A stretch of 64,000 nucleotides of DNA. Source: Bacteroidales bacterium UBA5833. Lineage in GTDB: Bacteria > Bacteroidota > Bacteroidia > Bacteroidales > Lentimicrobiaceae. Of the stretch, positions 62,755-64,000 are shown piece after piece. Numbering within the stretch: the stretch's first letter is position 1; the number at the start of each line of letters is the position of its first letter. The notes beneath the pieces were generated by a model, which worked only from the letters and a program-made list of their open reading frames with translations, did no database searches and was not told the DNA's origin. The position numbers and the translations under genes were made by a program. The stretch spans positions 1-64,000 of the forward strand of contig DJGZ01000063.1 of assembly GCA_002433025.1 (NCBI GenBank), given 5' to 3'.

Positions 62755-63981
62755 TCAGTGAAATGCCGCGATCAGCAGTTCAATATCCTTGTGGGGCAGG
62801 TGAAAATATTCACTGATATAACGATTGGTAGAAATGCCGTTGTAAAGATAAACCCCGTTCCTGACCCCGGTATCGGTTCTCAGTATATTGTTAATACCGC
62901 CTTCGTCTCCGACCTTCAGCATGATGGGCGCCAGCAGGTTGCTGAGCGCGCGTGATGCGGTCCGGGGCACCCTGGAGGCAATGTTGGGTACGCAGTAATG
63001 AGTGACGCCGTATTTTTCGAATACAGGATTTTTGTGGTTGGTAATCACCGAAGTCTCAAAGCAACCACCCTGGTCAATGCTGACATCAATGATAATAGCT
63101 CCGGCCTTCATCTGTTGCACCATCTCTTCGGTAACACACACGGGCGATAGCCCTCCCTGCGGCCTCACGGCGCCAATGGCGACATCGGCGGTCTTCAGGG
63201 CTTCTTCTATCGGCCGGGGCTGCAGTACACTTGTATATATCCTCGTTCCCAGGTTATTCTGAAGCCTGCGCAACCTGTACACAGAGCTATCGAATACTTT
63301 TACCAACGCCCCCATACCCATGGCAGCCCGGGCGGCAAACTCCCCTACTGTACCAGCGCCCAGAATTACCACCTCCGTAGGTGAAATTCCGCTCAATCCG
63401 CCGAACATCAATCCCCTGCCGTAGTCGGGATGACTCAGGTATTCGGCAGCAATCAGAATGGAAGTATTTCCGGCAATTTCCGACATGGCCCTGATTACCG
63501 GGAAATTCCCGTCACGGTCCTTCATGTATTCATAAGCAAGCGCAGTAACTTTTTTGGCTGCCAGTTGCCTGAAATGAGCTTCGGTTAATCCGGCCAGATT
63601 CAGCGATGACAGCAGTACCTGTTTACCCCTGAGCATTTCAATTTCCTGGGTAGTCGGCGGTGCCACTTTAATGATCACATCGCACTGGAATATCATTGCG
63701 CTCTCATAAACAATCTCCGCTCCGGCTTCGCTGTATTCGTTGTCGGGATAGTGCGAAGCTGCGCCGGCATTGTTTTCTACAAGAACCCGGTGACCCGATT
63801 TCACCAGTTGGCTCACGGCATCGGGCACCAGTGAGATCCGGTTCTCAAGCCAGGCGGTTTCTTTGGGAATGCCAATGGTTAAACGGCAAGCCTTATTGGG
63901 AACCTCAAGCCTTTCTTCCTGTGGCATCAGTCCTGTAGTGTGAGAAGGAAACATAATAAAGTCCTGCTGCTGCTCTTCCAT
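62755..63981 (-). CDS. ald: Alanine dehydrogenase
   Basis: NAD-dependent reversible deamination of L-alanine to pyruvate. 408 aa from ATG at 63981; a GTG nine bases earlier is also possible, and the frame stays open to the window end, so a longer N-terminus cannot be excluded. Recognisable parts: IGIPKETAWLENRISLVPDA, GHRVLVENNAGAASHYPDNE, VVILGAGTVGEFAARAAMGM (NAD-binding), FDSSVYRLRRLQNNLG, and IDVSIDQGGCFET with CVPNIASRVPRTAS. The N-terminal extension of about 30 residues (MPQEERLEVPNKACR) is seen in other Bacteroidota Ald proteins. A related saccharopine dehydrogenase-like activity is less likely. Confidence 0.9.
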   Translation of the reverse strand: MEEQQQDFIMFPSHTTGLMPQEERLEVPNKACRLTIGIPKETAWLENRISLVPDAVSQLVKSGHRVLVENNAGAASHYPDNEYSEAGAEIVYESAMIFQCDVIIKVAPPTTQEIEMLRGKQVLLSSLNLAGLTEAHFRQLAAKKVTALAYEYMKDRDGNFPVIRAMSEIAGNTSILIAAEYLSHPDYGRGLMFGGLSGISPTEVVILGAGTVGEFAARAAMGMGALVKVFDSSVYRLRRLQNNLGTRIYTSVLQPRPIEEALKTADVAIGAVRPQGGLSPVCVTEEMVQQMKAGAIIIDVSIDQGGCFETSVITNHKNPVFEKYGVTHYCVPNIASRVPRTASRALSNLLAPIMLKVGDEGGINNILRTDTGVRNGVYLYNGISTNRYISEYFHLPHKDIELLIAAFH

Positions 63982-64000
63982 TTTTACCACCGTCTGAATT

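Noticed and set aside
1..64000. CRISPR array, tRNA, rRNA or insertion sequence
   Set aside because: No regularly spaced direct repeats of 25-40 bases, no tRNA cloverleaf or CCA end noticed, and no transposase or integrase among the translated frames.

Overview
The window looks like a chromosomal segment from a member of the Bacteroidota. The evidence is the large number of secreted proteins ending in type IX secretion system (T9SS) sorting domains, the Bacteroidota -7 promoter box TAnnTTTG upstream of many genes (often with a TTG -33 element), an rpsP product with a long Ala/Glu-rich tail, and the scarcity of Shine-Dalgarno sites. I saw no transposase, phage gene, CRISPR array, tRNA or rRNA. 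Genus cannot be judged from the sequence alone.

Layout. 0.1-4.9 kb: rpsP-rimM, a secreted Asp-box (YCF48-like) protein, a tRNA m6A methyltransferase and a small secreted protein of six NRYD repeats, followed by a 20-bp minisatellite. 5.2-9.1 kb (minus): an outer-membrane barrel protein and tex, each ending inside a CCTTAA-type hexamer array, then a spermidine-synthase-fold methyltransferase. 9.2-27.4 kb (minus): five large T9SS cargo proteins (one type B, four type A), a DUF748/AsmA-like protein and a small secreted protein. The four type A proteins share PKD/Ig-like repeats and a conserved module just before the sorting domain. 27.6-39 kb: mostly housekeeping and metabolism: a PKD lipoprotein coupled to a DUF4369-like protein, a LutA-like oxidoreductase subunit divergent from a complete class D beta-lactamase, aroB-aroA, proline dehydrogenase, a LUD-domain protein, a PH-like membrane protein and purB, plus two small ORFs.

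39-58.6 kb (minus): a giant repeat protein with a dockerin-like calcium-binding end, a lipoprotein, and seven consecutive T9SS cargo genes (two tandem-duplicated beta-helix proteins, a Rax2-like propeller, a YD-like repeat protein, a delta-60-like propeller, an Asp-box propeller and an adhesin-like repeat protein). The first three have related imperfect palindromes at their 3' boundaries. 58.7-64 kb (minus): a lipoprotein, a REP-like repeat region, a TPR/LuxR-type transmembrane regulator, a small membrane protein and alanine dehydrogenase.

Taken together, 13 T9SS cargo genes lie here with none of the core secretion machinery, so the window is a surface/secretome region interleaved with housekeeping genes. 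Several starts were moved from the longest ORF because a -7 promoter box or an intrinsic terminator falls inside the longer version; some of these imply leaderless or nearly leaderless mRNAs. All functions come from reading motifs by eye; no database search was run.
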